This document shows, piece by piece, positions 34,927 through 46,765 of a stretch of DNA of 64,000 bases. Below the pieces are notes generated by a model that was not told the DNA's origin, did not search any database, and saw only the letters and a list, made by a program, of their open reading frames with translations. The stretch lies in assembly GCA_963921195.1 (NCBI GenBank), contig OY992536.1, positions 177,700,995 to 177,764,994 on the forward strand, in the 5' to 3' direction. This stretch comes from Pegoplata infirma. Taxonomy: Eukaryota; Arthropoda; Insecta; Diptera; Anthomyiidae. Each line of letters starts with the position of its first letter. The first letter of the stretch is position 1. The position numbers and the translations under genes were made by a program.

Positions 34927-35460
34927 ATAGTCCAAATTTCAATTTTTTTTTTTTAAATTTTTGTTTTTTACGTACTTTAAAAAAAAAATCCCAAAAAATT
35001 CTTAAAAGCGCTCTAGTATGCGATTTTTAAATTTTAAAATTTAAATCTCATTTTTGAAAATGTTTGTACTCTTCGATTTTTTTAAACTTTTTTGTTTAAA
35101 ACTTTTACCGATTCCACAAATTTTTTGCCCAGGAGGATCGTGGGATAACGATTATTACTATTTTTTAAAATTTTTTGAAAAAATTTTATTGTAATTTTCC
35201 AATCTTAAAATCATTTTTACTGCTCCAATGGTGCGTCATAGAGGGGTCATTTATAAGACCGACCCCCATTAATTTTTACGTCTTAACATTTCTTTGGAAC
35301 AATACCCTATCTCCAATTTCTAAGGGGGCTCCCACACAAAACGACATTTTTTAAAATTTGCTCCAACCGCTCTAACTGCCCCAATAGTGCCCTTAGACCA
35401 ACAAAATGTATGACCGACCCACAATATTTTTTTAATCCAAACATTTTTTCTGAACACACT

Positions 35461-36228
35461 TCGTCAGCTTATTATTGTTTTGCTCCATAAGCCACCAACT
35501 CGGTTTCGAGAAAAACGATAAAATAGGTTTACCACAAATTTTCTCGAAAAGTAATCGATGGATTTTTTTTTTAATGTTTTCCATTTATTGCTACATATAT
35601 TGTTAACAAGGCTTATAGTTTTCAGACTTCTACATACAATAGATCAAAAGATTTTAAGCTTTTAAGAAAATAAGATTTTATGGTATTATGCTCCATATCC
35701 AATTTTGCTTACACATTTGGGACTTTTGTGTGATATGGAGCAAATGAGTTCTAAACACCAAACAAAATAACAATGAAACAAAAAGAGCTAGATCAACAAA
35801 ACTAGGTATTTAGAACAGTTATATAGTCAGGTTGCATGGTATTAAAAATGGGGATAATAGGTCAATGGACACTCCTACCTCCCACACAACCTAAATGGCA
35901 AATATGACATTACTTGAAATGTTTAAAAGTTACGGTATTAAAATTTGGTACGTAGAAAAGTACCAACATAATTAATCTTCATTCCAAAAATATGCAAAAT
36001 CCGTTAATTTTTAAATAATCTAGAGCCTTTTCTATAACGCAAATTTTCAAAATACGTCAAAATGGTGTGTTTTTTCTTAGAAAATGATGGATATCTCAAA
36101 TTTGAAAAGATGTTTTAAAAAACGGACTTCGGAATAAGAAAGAGGATATTTATATTATATATATTCCATTCCTAACTCATTTTTTTCAAAAATGGCGTAT
36201 GTAGCAAAACAATAATAAGGTGACGACT
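35461..36228. repeat. Inverted-repeat-bounded segment inside family K
   Basis: CGTCAGCTTATTATTGTTTT at the left and, on the other strand, CGTCACCTTATTATTGTTTT at the right bound about 770 bp with no counterpart in the opposite arm. It may be a separate insertion or the original element loop. No reading frame of note. Confidence 0.55.
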
Positions 36229-37484
36229 TACCCTCTATCTCTATTTTTTAAGGCGGTCCCCATACAATTTTTTTTATTTTTTGTAAATTTGTTTTATTTA
36301 ATCAGCTTCTACCGGTCCAATGGTGCGTTCGAGAGGGGTCATTAGTGGTGAGACCGACCCCCATTTATTTTTACCCTACAACATTTTTTTAAAAAATACC
36401 TACGCCCTATCACCACTCCATAAGTAGGCTTCTATTCAAAATTACATTTTTATAAAATTTGCTCCAACTGTTATTTGTATGGGAGCCTACTTAGGGAGTG
36501 GAGATAGGGCGTAGGCATGTTTTAAAAAAATGTTGTAGGGTAAAAATAAATGAGAGTCGGTCTCACTAATGACCCCTCTCGGACGCACCATTAGACCGGT
36601 AGAAGCTGATTAAATAAAACAAATTTACAAAAAATAAAAAAAAATTGTATGGGGACCGCCTTAACAATTTGAGATAGAGGGTAGGTGTGTTCAGAGAAAA
36701 TGTTTGGACTAAAAAAATATTGTGGGTCGGTCATACATTTTGTTGCTCTATGGGCACTATTAGGGCAGTTAGACCGGGTGGAGCAAATTGAAAAAAAAAA
36801 AAATCGTTTTGTGTGGGAGCCCCCTTAGAAATTGGAGATAGGGTATTAGTTCGTTCCAAAGAAATGTTAAGATGTAAAAATTAATGGGGGTCGGTCTTAT
36901 AATGACCCCTCTATGACACACCATTGGAGCAGTAGAAATGTTTTTAAGATTGGAAAATTACAATAAAATTTTTTCAAAAAATTATGAGTGCAAATCCCAC
37001 GATCCTCCTGGGCAAAAAATTTGTAGAATCGATAGAAGTTTTACACAAAAAAATTTCAAAAAAATCGAAGAGTACAAACATTTTTAAAAATGAGATTAAA
37101 ATTTTAAAACTCAAAAATCGCATACTGGAGCGCTTTTAAGAATTTTTGGGATTTTTTTTTTAAGTACGTAAAAAAACAAAAATTTAAAAAAAAAAATTGA
37201 AATTTGGACCATTATTGAAGATGTTATGAGTAAAAGAAGTTTGAGTAAAGGAACAAACTACCAATTTTTAAAAATTCGATATCTTTTGAACGGGTCATCA
37301 AAAAAAATCTGAAAATTTACCACGAAGGAGTTTTCGAAGGGTACTAAAACCTGTAAACAAATAATTTATATAAAAAAATTGGTTGAAAAAAATTTTGATG
37401 AAAAAAAAAAAAAAATTTGAATGAAAACAATTCCGGTGAGAAAGTTTTAGTGGAAAATTTGCTTTTCTGAATATTACTTGGGCT

Positions 37485-37790
37485 TTTTAGCGATATCAAT
37501 TATACTTTTCTAAAATTTCATTTCTGTTCTTATGAATTTCAATTGGGCTTTTCTAAATTTTAATTGAATTTAAATTTTGATTTTCTGAATTACAATTACG
37601 ATATCGGAATTTCAATTGACCTTTTCTGAATTTCAATTGGGCTTTTGTGAATTTCAATTGAACTTTTTTGAATTTCAATTGGGCTTTTCTGAATTTCAAC
37701 CGTGATTTCTGAATTTTTATCGAGTTTTTATGAATTTCAATCCTGATTTCCGAATTGAAATTAAGCTTTTCTGAATTTCAATTGAAAAAG
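37485..37790 (-). repeat. Short-unit array (AATTTCAATTGGGCTTTTCTG)-like
   Basis: About 20-22-bp degenerate units: AATTTCAATT(G/T)GGCTTTT(C/G)TG. Reverse complement of the array at 8540. Confidence 0.65.
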
Positions 37791-37794
37791 ATGT

Positions 37795-38139
37795 TGACCA
37801 CCCGAGAAGAAAAAAAAAATTTAAGATCTAATTTGATCTCAAAATTGGTTGCATCAAGTTGGATCATATATTTATCTAAATGCATTATTTTAGATACACA
37901 AATATAAAAAATGATACAATTAGATACGAATTTTGGTCACATCCAATTAAATCCACTTGATCTTATTTTATATAAATTAATATAGATTTATATAATTACA
38001 TTAAGTCAGATATATTTATGTATAACCTCAGATAAGAAAATGGAGCCACAATAAATCCTAGATAAAACTAGATCTGAACATATAAAATGATATGATTGTA
38101 TCAAATTATATATCATTATATCAAAACTTTTTTACCAGG
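37795..38139. other. Unassigned AT-rich sequence with GATCTAATT-type words
   Basis: It resembles the patches at 8310 and 27560. No gene. Confidence 0.35.
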
Positions 38140-38600
38140 ACATTTACAGATGTTATTTGAAAAAGATCAATTGTGATTCAAAAATTCTACTTGTAACTCG
38201 AATATTCCATTTGTAATAGGATAACTCCCTTTTTTAATTCACAAATTCCAATTATAATTCGAAAAAGATTCATTGTAAGTCGAAAAAAAACAATTGTAAT
38301 TCCATAAGATCAATTGTAATTACAAAAAGTTCAAATGTATTTCAAAAAATAGTATTAAGTACAATTGATATTTTTGAATTTCAATTATAATCTTCGAATT
38401 AAAATTGATCTTTTCGACTTCAAATTTATCGTTTTCGAATAACAATCGATCTTTTTCAAATTATAATGGATCCTTTTCGAATTACAATTGATCTACCTAG
38501 AACTACAATCGATATTTTTCGAATTGTAACTGAAGTTTTTGAATTACAAATGGAATATTCGATGTGCAAGTTGAAGTTTTGAACTACAAGTAACTAGAAT
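38140..38600. mobile_element. Foldback array of about 21-bp units, copy 3
   Basis: The left terminus is CATTTACAGATGTTATTTGA. Forward units run to about 38355 and reverse units to about 38595 (GAACTACAAGTAACTAG). It is the most compact copy, with no DINE inserted. Confidence 0.7.
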
Positions 38601-38611
38601 CAATTCGAATT

Positions 38612-39105
38612 ACGCAGAAAAAAATTGAAACGAATTTCAATCAACAAAAATGCGGATTCAATCAATTTTTTGATTGAAATTCCTCCAATTAAAAAAATTG
38701 TTATACCAATCATCAAATCGTAGGTGATTGATTGAAAAAATTTTCAATCAAACATTTTTTCGATTTTGATCAAAAATTTTATCAATTTTATATTAAAGTC
38801 AATCAAAATAATGATTGATTCAACATATGAATTGCTTACAAATGGCAAAATTATCAAAAAAATTCATCTTTTTTGCTTTCCAATATTTAGCCAACAATGA
38901 AAAAAAGTAAAACCCGATTATTTTGTATATTTTTGAATTTATCTATTCGAATAAATTAAAGAGGAAAAAATCTGGATTGTTAAAAATTTTTTATCGACAG
39001 TTAAAGAAAATAACAAAAATTTTAATCAAACATTGATTGACTCATTTAAGTTTTGTTGATCAATAGATCTGATTGAAAATTTTTAGCTGATAATTTTTTG
39101 TGTGT
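38612..39105 (-). mobile_element. MITE family P, copy 4
   Basis: ACGCAGAAAAAAATTGAAAC at the left and GATAATTTTTTGTGTGT at the right. It abuts foldback array copy 3. Confidence 0.75.
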
Positions 39106-39850
39106 ACAACTAGAACCTTTTTTAAATTACATCTATATTTGCTGTACTTTTTGAACACAGTGTAAATTCATACATTACTGCATGCATTTGTTCGTGTTTA
39201 CATTAAATTGTCTTATATAATTTAATGTATAAAAAATTGTTTTCAATTTTTTATCACTTGTGTATATTTTTTTTTCTATTTCAGTTAGTTTTTGTTTTTA
39301 ATACCAAGAAAATTTATATCTAACACTTAAAAATTTGTATCAAATTGATACGATTTAAAATTGTTGTCCTTATTTTTTTTAACAAAAATTTAATTGCAGC
39401 AAATGTAGTTTTTACAATTTTATAGTTTTTTTGTTTGTGTGAGTGTGTATGTGTGTGTAGTGATGTAGCAATTAAAAGTTTATGTAAATATTAACACTAA
39501 TTACAAAATATAAATTTCTATTGCTGACATTTGTGTGTTTTTTGTTGTTGTTTTTTAATATTGTTGTTATTGTTTATGATGTTGTTGTTGATGTTGTATT
39601 TTGTTGTCAGTTTAAATTAAAATTAATTTTATTAAAACAATCAACAAAAAACAACTTTAATTTGACATACAAAAATGTCAAGAGCATTAAAATATTATAT
39701 TTATTACTTTTAGCAAATATCCTGAAGGATATTATACGCAGAGAAGAGGCATGATTGTGGCAACCATAATTTAAGAGCATCATATTATAATTGAAAATTT
39801 TGTAATAATTTGTAAAAGCAACCATAAGATTTTTGCAGCAATCATGTTAT
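39106..39850. other. Unassigned sequence with TTG-rich and GT-rich tracts
   Basis: A GTGTGAGTGTGTATGTGTGT stretch near 39435 and TTGTTGTTG-rich sequence at 39540-39610. The frame at 39521 translates these tracts. No gene recognised. Confidence 0.45.
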
Positions 39851-42030
39851 GACTAGCTGGCCCGGTCCGCGTTGCTGGCCCAAATATAAGATAAGTGTTA
39901 TATTTCGTCTCGCTTTAAATATATAGCCCTGCAAAAAATGTCATGAATTTCTTGGCTTATACAAATTTGTGGGCGTGGTTTTAAATACCCGATCAGGCAG
40001 ATAATCATCTTTAAATTATATTTTAGGAACTAAAAAAAATATTACCATGTCTTCGACTTTGCGAACTGTACAAATTTAAAACTTCTTTTGTATCAATAAG
40101 AACAACACAAAAATAAATTACGCATATCCTTCGTTCTTATTGTGAGCTATTGTCTTGAGTTCAAACAAACCTTTATGGTTTTGTGGTGCCACTGTACAAC
40201 AACTCTTCAAAAATATTTATGAAAAATTAATTGTTTTAAAATAAGTTACTTTGGAAAAGTTATAAACAATTTTCACTTCAGATTTTGAATTTAATAAAAT
40301 ACAACATATTGTCGTTTAATTAAAAAATAAAATTTTATTATTAAAATACCACGACAGTTTTCCCGAATTTTTCATTTTTCCGGGACACTTTTCTCATTTA
40401 TATTTCCTTTAAAACCTAATTAGAACTATAGTTAATATAAAAAAAATCGGTCCGGTCATTAGTAGTCGAAATATATTGTCAAAAGTGGGCGTTAAAATTG
40501 GTGTGGTAAGTTAAACTTGTGCATATGTTAACAATACCCAAGGATTTAAAATCATTTGTACCAAGTTTAAACGGGATCTATTAAGGGCGAGTTTTTGAGT
40601 TGTAAAATTTAATGATTTTAGGTTTAAACTGAGTTAAAACCACAAATTCTGTTTTTGAGAAGTGGTTTATTTTAAGTTTAACTCACCAATGTTGGAAAGT
40701 TAAACGAAGGTACAAAAACGTAAAAAAAACACCTCTGATTTTCAAATATACTGGTTAGTATTGCCATGTTGTGGTATTTTATTCGATAAAATGTGCGATG
40801 ATGGCAACTATTCTAATTGGAAATGTGGCATTTGGTATGGCAATACCGCGTTAATCGACATTTGCTAAACTTGAACTGAAAAACAGAATGCTTGATTAAA
40901 CTTGGTTTTATTTTTATAAAGTTTAATAAAACTCCCGGTTAAACTAAGCTAAAGCGATATGTCAAAAACTTAGCCTAAGAGTTTTAGATATATCGCAAAA
41001 AAAGTGCGTGAGGACAGTTTTCTCAAGTGTTGCAAATTTTAAGGATATTGAAAAAAGTGGGCTTTGAAGTGGGGGAGGACAATAATTATTTCCGTAAAAT
41101 CCTTACATGGACTATAATGATCATTAAGGAAAAATGTTAGAAATCAGGCCAGTCGATCAACTATTTTAGATGTATTGATAAAAGTATGAGTGAACAATTT
41201 TTCTTTTATTAATATTTTATTTGTCTAAAGAGCAAATATCGAAAAAAAGAGTGGTTTTACAACATTCTTACCGTAAAAACCTTATTTGAATTAAACCAAC
41301 TCGGTCCATCCATCCAAAAGTGGGCGTAGAAATGGAAAATTGTTCTTTCAGAAAAACCTAAGTTGGACTATGACGAACATTAAAAACAAAATGATACAAT
41401 TTGATCCAGATATTCCATGATTTAAAATATATATATCGGGAAAAGTGAGCGCAAAAGTAGGCGTATACAATTTGTCTTTCCTTAAAAATCTTCTGCGGAC
41501 TATAACCAAATCGGTCTAGCCGTAGTTCTTTCGATACATAGAAAAAACTGGGAGTGGGAAATTTTACTATCCGTAAAAACCTTAGTTGAATTATGGCGAA
41601 AATTTTCAACAAAAATTAGCCAAATTGGGCGTGGTCAATTTCTTTTTTCGTTAAAACCAAAGTTAGAATATGATGAAAATTCATTTAAAAAAAATTTAGT
41701 CCAATCGGTCCAGCCATTATCAGATTTAAGATAAATTGAAAAAGTGGGCGTAAAAGTGGGCGTGGTCGATTTTTTATTCAGTAAAAACTTAAATTGGATT
41801 ACTACGAACATTAAAATAAAAAAATACCCAAATCGGTCCAGCCATTTTCCGATTTTAGATTAATCGAAAAAAGTGGGCGTAAAAGTGGGCGTGGTCAACT
41901 TTTCATTACGTAAAAACCTAAGTTGGACTATGACGAACATTTCAAAAAAAAAATTGTCCAAATCGGTCCAGCCGTTCTCAACTGATGCTGTTACCAACGA
42001 ACGACAATTGATTTTTATTTATATAGATAT
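39851..42030. mobile_element. Unclassified element N with tandem GTGGGCG modules
   Basis: It begins CTAGCTGGCCCGGTCCGCGT and ends with CGGTCCAGCCGTTCTCA...ATTTATATAGAT. Between about 40430 and 41990 at least seven degenerate modules of about 110-140 bp recur: AAAGTGGGCGTAAAAGTGGG, CGTGGTCAA, CGTAAAAACCTAAGTTGG, CTATGACGAACATT, CCAAATCGGTCCAGCC. A MITE-like insert lies at 40586-40978. I do not recognise the superfamily. No coding frame. Confidence 0.6.
40586..40978. mobile_element. Possible MITE inside element N
   Basis: The left end GGGCGAGTTTTTGAGTTG and the right end, on the other strand, AGGCTAAGTTTTTGACATA are weak inverted repeats. The segment interrupts the module series. The word TAAG flanks both sides, but the boundary is uncertain. 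Confidence 0.4.
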
Positions 42031-43175
42031 AACAAGTAAAAAAAAAAAATAAATTCGACCTTTCCGAATGTATTGATACCTTATACAATGTAAAACAAAG
42101 TTTTTTTGAAAAAAAAAAAGATTTTTTGTGAAAAGAAAAAATTCGGGGATTTTTTTTTTTTTTTTGAAGAAATTTGTTTGTACTTGTTTAAATACCATTC
42201 GGTAATCAATTATGTTCACATGTATCAACCACCAGCCGAATTAAAGCATTCTGTATTTTTAGATTATGTTGAATGTACCAAAATTTTCGAGGTGTCCTTA
42301 CATTTTCTTTCATAACTTTTGAACCGCTGAACCGATTTCGTTGAAATGCAACACCAAACTGGTTAGGGCAACAACAAGTAAATATACTTAGTCTTAGTCA
42401 TATCTGTTTAATACTTTGGTCGTGGTTACCATTTCCGCAGACGGATAGACAAACGGACATCGCTGGTATGTCTTAAAATGTGGAGCCCTAGACCGATATT
42501 TCGATGAGTTACGCACGGAATGACAAACTTATATGTACAGTTGCGAAAAAAATTGGACCAGATGGAATTTTTTAAATTTTATGCTAACACTAACAAGGGA
42601 AGTCTGCCTGGTGTCACCCTCCGATCTGTATGAAATTTGGATATGTTGTTAAGAACGAAAATGAATTCGACACGTATTTTTTTTTAGCGGCCCAGACTCA
42701 TTTTTAGGGGGGTCGATTTGTATGGGGGAAATTGACTTTTTTCAGTTTTTTACGATTTACGCCTATTTAAACAAAATTAAAGGTATTAAAAATATCTATC
42801 TCATGGTGCTAACAACGGGCCAAAGAAATTAATATTTTTCGAGTTATTAACAAAAATATCCTAAAATTTTGGTATTTTACTCAATATGACAAAAAGTTGC
42901 GCCTGTTTGGACACGTTCTTAGCACACATAGATAGGTTTTCCAAAGACCTTTCATCTGGTATGTAACATGACTACGATTCTTTGCATAATATAGGAGATA
43001 AACGAAAAAACCTGAAAAATGGCCTTGTCTTCCCTCCTCCTTTTTACCCCCTGAATATGAATTTGGGCCGCTAAAAAAAAATAAATGTCCCTTTATTTTT
43101 CTGATATACTAAATAAAACCAATTCCATAAAAATCCGCGGGTGACACTAGGGAGACTTCCCTTGTAAGTGGAGGG
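42031..43175 (-). mobile_element. DINE-type element J, interrupted
   Basis: C-type. It starts ACAAGTAAAAAAAAAAAATA and ends AAGTGGAGGGTATAAAAA; the last bases before the hairpin are disrupted by sequence from about 42540 and by the MITE at 42593-43165. It begins directly at the end of element N. Confidence 0.7.
42593..43165. mobile_element. MITE with ACAAGGGAAGTCT termini at a TA site
   Basis: The ends are ACAAGGGAAGTCTGCCTGGT and, on the other strand, ACAAGGGAAGTCTCCCTAGT. Subterminal arms of about 110 bp share TTTTTTTTAGCGGCCCA. TA flanks both sides (42591-42592, 43166-43167) in agreement with ATCACTAAGTGGAGGG of DINE C. The same terminus begins the element at 63437. Confidence 0.8.
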
Positions 43176-43839
43176 TATAAAAAACCTAAAACTATAATTT
43201 AGGACCATACAACAAAAATTGTATGATTGCTACATATAATAAAAAAAAATTCAATCATAATATGACGCTCTTTATGGTTGCTACAATCATATCTCTCCTA
43301 TGCGTGTAGTGTACGATTCAAAAACAGTTTAAAAATGGGAAACATTTTATTTCAATTCAGTTCATACACATTTGAGGACCCCATTGGGTTCGGAACCGAT
43401 GGGTCCAGACCCCGATGGGCCTAGACCTAGTTGGGTTCCTTAAAAATCGTCATAGCTTTTGATCCAAAATTTGGGTCCGTTTCGCTCTACCTTGCTTAGT
43501 TTTTGAGATACATGAATTAAGGGGACCACGGGGGCCTTGAGAATTTCAAAAACTTGACAACTTTAAAAATATTACTCTGAGATTTGGCGGTTTGGTTCTC
43601 CGTGCTAAGAGCTACAAAAATGTTTTTAGACTTTTTGTTGTGTCGGCAATATTTACCGAGATATGAGCATTTTAAAATTTTCGGGAATGCTAACTTTTTT
43701 GTAACCAAAGTTAGGACCCATTAGGGTCCTCACATGTGAAGAGGACCGGCGAAACTATGGCGATCCCGAGGACAAAAAATGGCGTCCATTTTTCTCCATC
43801 TGGCTTAGTTTCCGAGATAGCGCCATTTTAATTTTTAGC
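43176..43839. other. Unassigned sequence
   Basis: A moderately GC-richer block at 43366-43830 has GATGGGTCCAGACC/GATGGGCCTAGACC repeats and TTTGAGATA(C/T) words. No conserved frame recognised. Confidence 0.4.
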
Positions 43840-45460
43840 AAAAAAGCTTGTAAAAATTTTGTCAACTCAATTTTAAATTTAGCAAAAAAAATCAGTTCAA
43901 ATTTTGTTTAAAATTGCTAATGCGCTAAATGAAGTTTACAAGATATTTTTGCTAACATGCTAATCTCAACTAAAAATTTGCTAAAGGTCAGCCTACTAGC
44001 ATTAGCAAAAAAAATTTGTATATCTACTAATGAATTATTTTGAAGCAAAAAATCTGGTTAACTCACGAGACTTCCTTGTAAATTTTTTCGCGTCAAAAAA
44101 GTTGTAAATTTACAATTTTATTGGTAAAAAAGTTGTAAAATTACAAAATTATTGGTAAAAAGCTTGTATAATTACTAGGAATTCTCGTCATATAGGAGGT
44201 AGCAAAAAAAAAGTTAGAAACTTTTCTTGTCATTTTACAATTTTTTTTTGTGTATAATCTCTGTCATTCAGTTTTAGAAAATAACAAACATCTTACTGCG
44301 TTTTTACTGATCCTGTTTGCTGAATTTCAAAATATTTTTGAACCGAACAGATTATTTTGTAATTTAACAGAAATAATTTGCTATCATTCTTTTTTTTTAA
44401 GAAAATTTTCAAAGTTTTTTTTTTCAAAGAGTTTTTTTTTCACTTTTTATACAATTAAAAAGATTTTTGAACATATTTTTAGCAGATTATTTTAAAATTT
44501 TACAGAAATAGTTTTCTGTAATTAAAAGTTTTTTTTTCAAATTGTGAATTTTTAACTTTTTAATTTTTTTGCAAATATTAAATTTTACATTCGCTAGCCA
44601 AAAAGTCCATACAAAAATATTAAGAACCGCAATTTTACTTTTTCGCTGCAGTCAAAAAGCTCCCGCATCAAACGAGATGAAATGTGGTCTATGTATATTT
44701 TTTGAGTTTAATTAAAATATTGTTTTTTTGTTCATTTTTTGCCAAAACAATATTTTTTAGCATTTTTATTTTTTTGGTAAGAAAATTCAATAGCGTGACA
44801 GGGCATTAGTCATTTTTTCTTACAATTATAATTTTTTTATTGCACAATACAGAGTCTTGCAAACTGAGTCTGCTAAAATCCGCAAATTTATCATATAGCT
44901 CAAGGTCGGTGTAATTTCAGCAGATTTTTCTGCTAAAATCATCAGATCTCTCAGCTTTCTCAGCAGATTTTCTGCTGATTTCACCTAGATAATTATGACA
45001 GATATTTAGCAAACCGCGTCTGCTTAAATCAGCAGATTTCTCTTATGGCTCACAATGGGTGCATTTTCAGCAGATTTTTCAGGTGATTGGACAGAGTATT
45101 TATTGTTTTGTACATTTATGAATAAAAAAGGTAGTATTTATTAAACAGTTTCCCAAATTCCCCACTACGCCTCTGACAAATACAAAATGTGCGTGCTGTA
45201 TACAAGATAATTTTATTTATTACATTTAAATGCAATTTAAATTTCAACACCCTGGCAAATCAGACAAATCTAAAAGAAAATTTACAAAGTATTAATATTT
45301 ATGAGTGTTAAATAAGTAACACTGTGCAACAAAATTTGGTATCTTAAATGGAGGATATTAGAAAAAATGGACTAAAATGACTACTAAAAATAGGAGATAA
45401 GATATATGTTTCAACGTCATTTATCTCAGAAGTAGATTTAATATTTATTTTTGACTTATT
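43840..45460. other. Unassigned AT-rich sequence with CAGCAGATTT repeats
   Basis: At 44860-45080 a unit with GCAAAC(T/C)G(A/C)GTCTGCT, AATC(C/A)GCA(A/G)ATTT and TTTTCAGCAGATTTTTC occurs about twice, offset by about 145 bp. The rest shows no gene or known repeat. Confidence 0.4.
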
Positions 45461-46063
45461 ACACCGTCCGACAAAACGAAAAAAAAGTCGGTAAACACGA
45501 ACTGAATAATATGCGTTTGATAGTAGAGACTAAATGTAGTAAAACTGCATTTACAGTTTTTTTATTTCGTAATCCTGTTTCCTTTTAAAAGGATTTCAAA
45601 GTTTTAGTGATGGCAAATGAAAGGGAGGATGTCCACTTATTTTCACATTTTATTATTTTGACTTATCAGAAAAAATGAGGTAAGTAATGTCCTTCCAAAA
45701 CTGTATCCTTAAATATCATTTAAAATTTTTAGTAAAATATTTTGATAATGTGTTGAAAGGACATTATTCACATCCTTTTTACTGATATAAAAAAATAAAA
45801 AATGGAAAAATTTGCAAAGATTCTTCTCTTACATATGGCATCAATAGTGTCATCGTTGAACAAATACAAATATTTAAAAAATATTTTACAAAAATGTAAC
45901 ATAAAAAAAAAATTTACAAAATGTAATCCTTTAAAACTTTAAAGTCCTTTTAAAAGGAAACAGGATCACAAACTGAAAAACTGTAAATGCAGTTTTGTTC
46001 CATTTGATATCTACATTTTGAGGTATATCATCCGGTTCATGTTTAATATTGACTGCCAGATGC
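45461..46063. mobile_element. Foldback family S2, copy 3, with unrelated centre
   Basis: The left arm starts ACACCGTCCGACAAAACG and contains CCTGTTTCCTTTTAAAAGGA. The right arm contains the complement and ends GTTTAATATTGACTGCCAGA. About 285 bp between (45606-45890) do not match the other copies and contain their own GTAATGTCCTTCC/AAGGACATTATTCAC hairpin. Confidence 0.65.
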
Positions 46064-46633
46064 CTATAAAAAAAATTAAACCGTCCGTGGACCAATAAAA
46101 ATATAACTCGAGCTAAATTTTTAAAATACTAAACGGGTTTTGGGAACTATACTTTCATTTCTTTTATCCCATTCAACAAGCACTTGTTGACTCCCAAATT
46201 TGTTGCACAGTGTAAATTATATCAATTTAATTTCTAAGAAAATTACAATTGACACAACTATTAATTGAGTGTATTGATAATTAAATGATATTAATGACAC
46301 ATGTAGACCAGGGGAAAGATATTATTTTAAAATCTTGATTTAAAATTTAAATAAATATTTAAAAAAAATTTAATTCATGTGACTTTTTTTGTGTGCGTTA
46401 AATGCCTAACAAAATATCTAAATGTGTATAATTTTATTAACAAAAAAATAAAAACATTTCCTATTTTTACAAAAAACACTAACTAAAACAACGTTTTTTT
46501 TTTTTATTAATACATATACATGATGATTAGATGGCAATTTAAAAACATTTTCGGCAAAAAAAAGTATAAATAAAAACGACAATATGTATATAAAACTTAC
46601 GTCAAACAATTGCTAAAAATAAATAAATAAAAA
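46064..46633. other. Unassigned AT-rich sequence
   Basis: Nothing identifiable. Confidence 0.4.
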
Positions 46634-46765
46634 AAACAAGTAAGAAAGCTATATTCGGCTGTGCCGAATCTTTAAATACCCTCCACCAATGTATTGATTT
46701 AAAAAACAAAAAAGTTTGTTTATTTATATCTCAGGAAATAAAAAAGTACCAAAAAGTGTACTTCC

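Larger units (their letters stand above)
34486..37370. mobile_element. 2.9-kb compound foldback element (family K)
   Basis: Outer arms: 34550-35450 (left, including a SINE) pair with about 36690-37365 (right), for example CCCAGGAGGATCGTGGGA against TCCCACGATCCTCCTGGG. Inner arms: 36228-36450 pair with 36465-36690. A further inverted pair bounds a segment at 35461-36228. Blocks such as GAGGGGTCATT...GACCGACCCCCATT occur in both outer and inner arms, so the element itself contains duplicated arms. No coding potential. Superfamily unknown. Confidence 0.78.
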
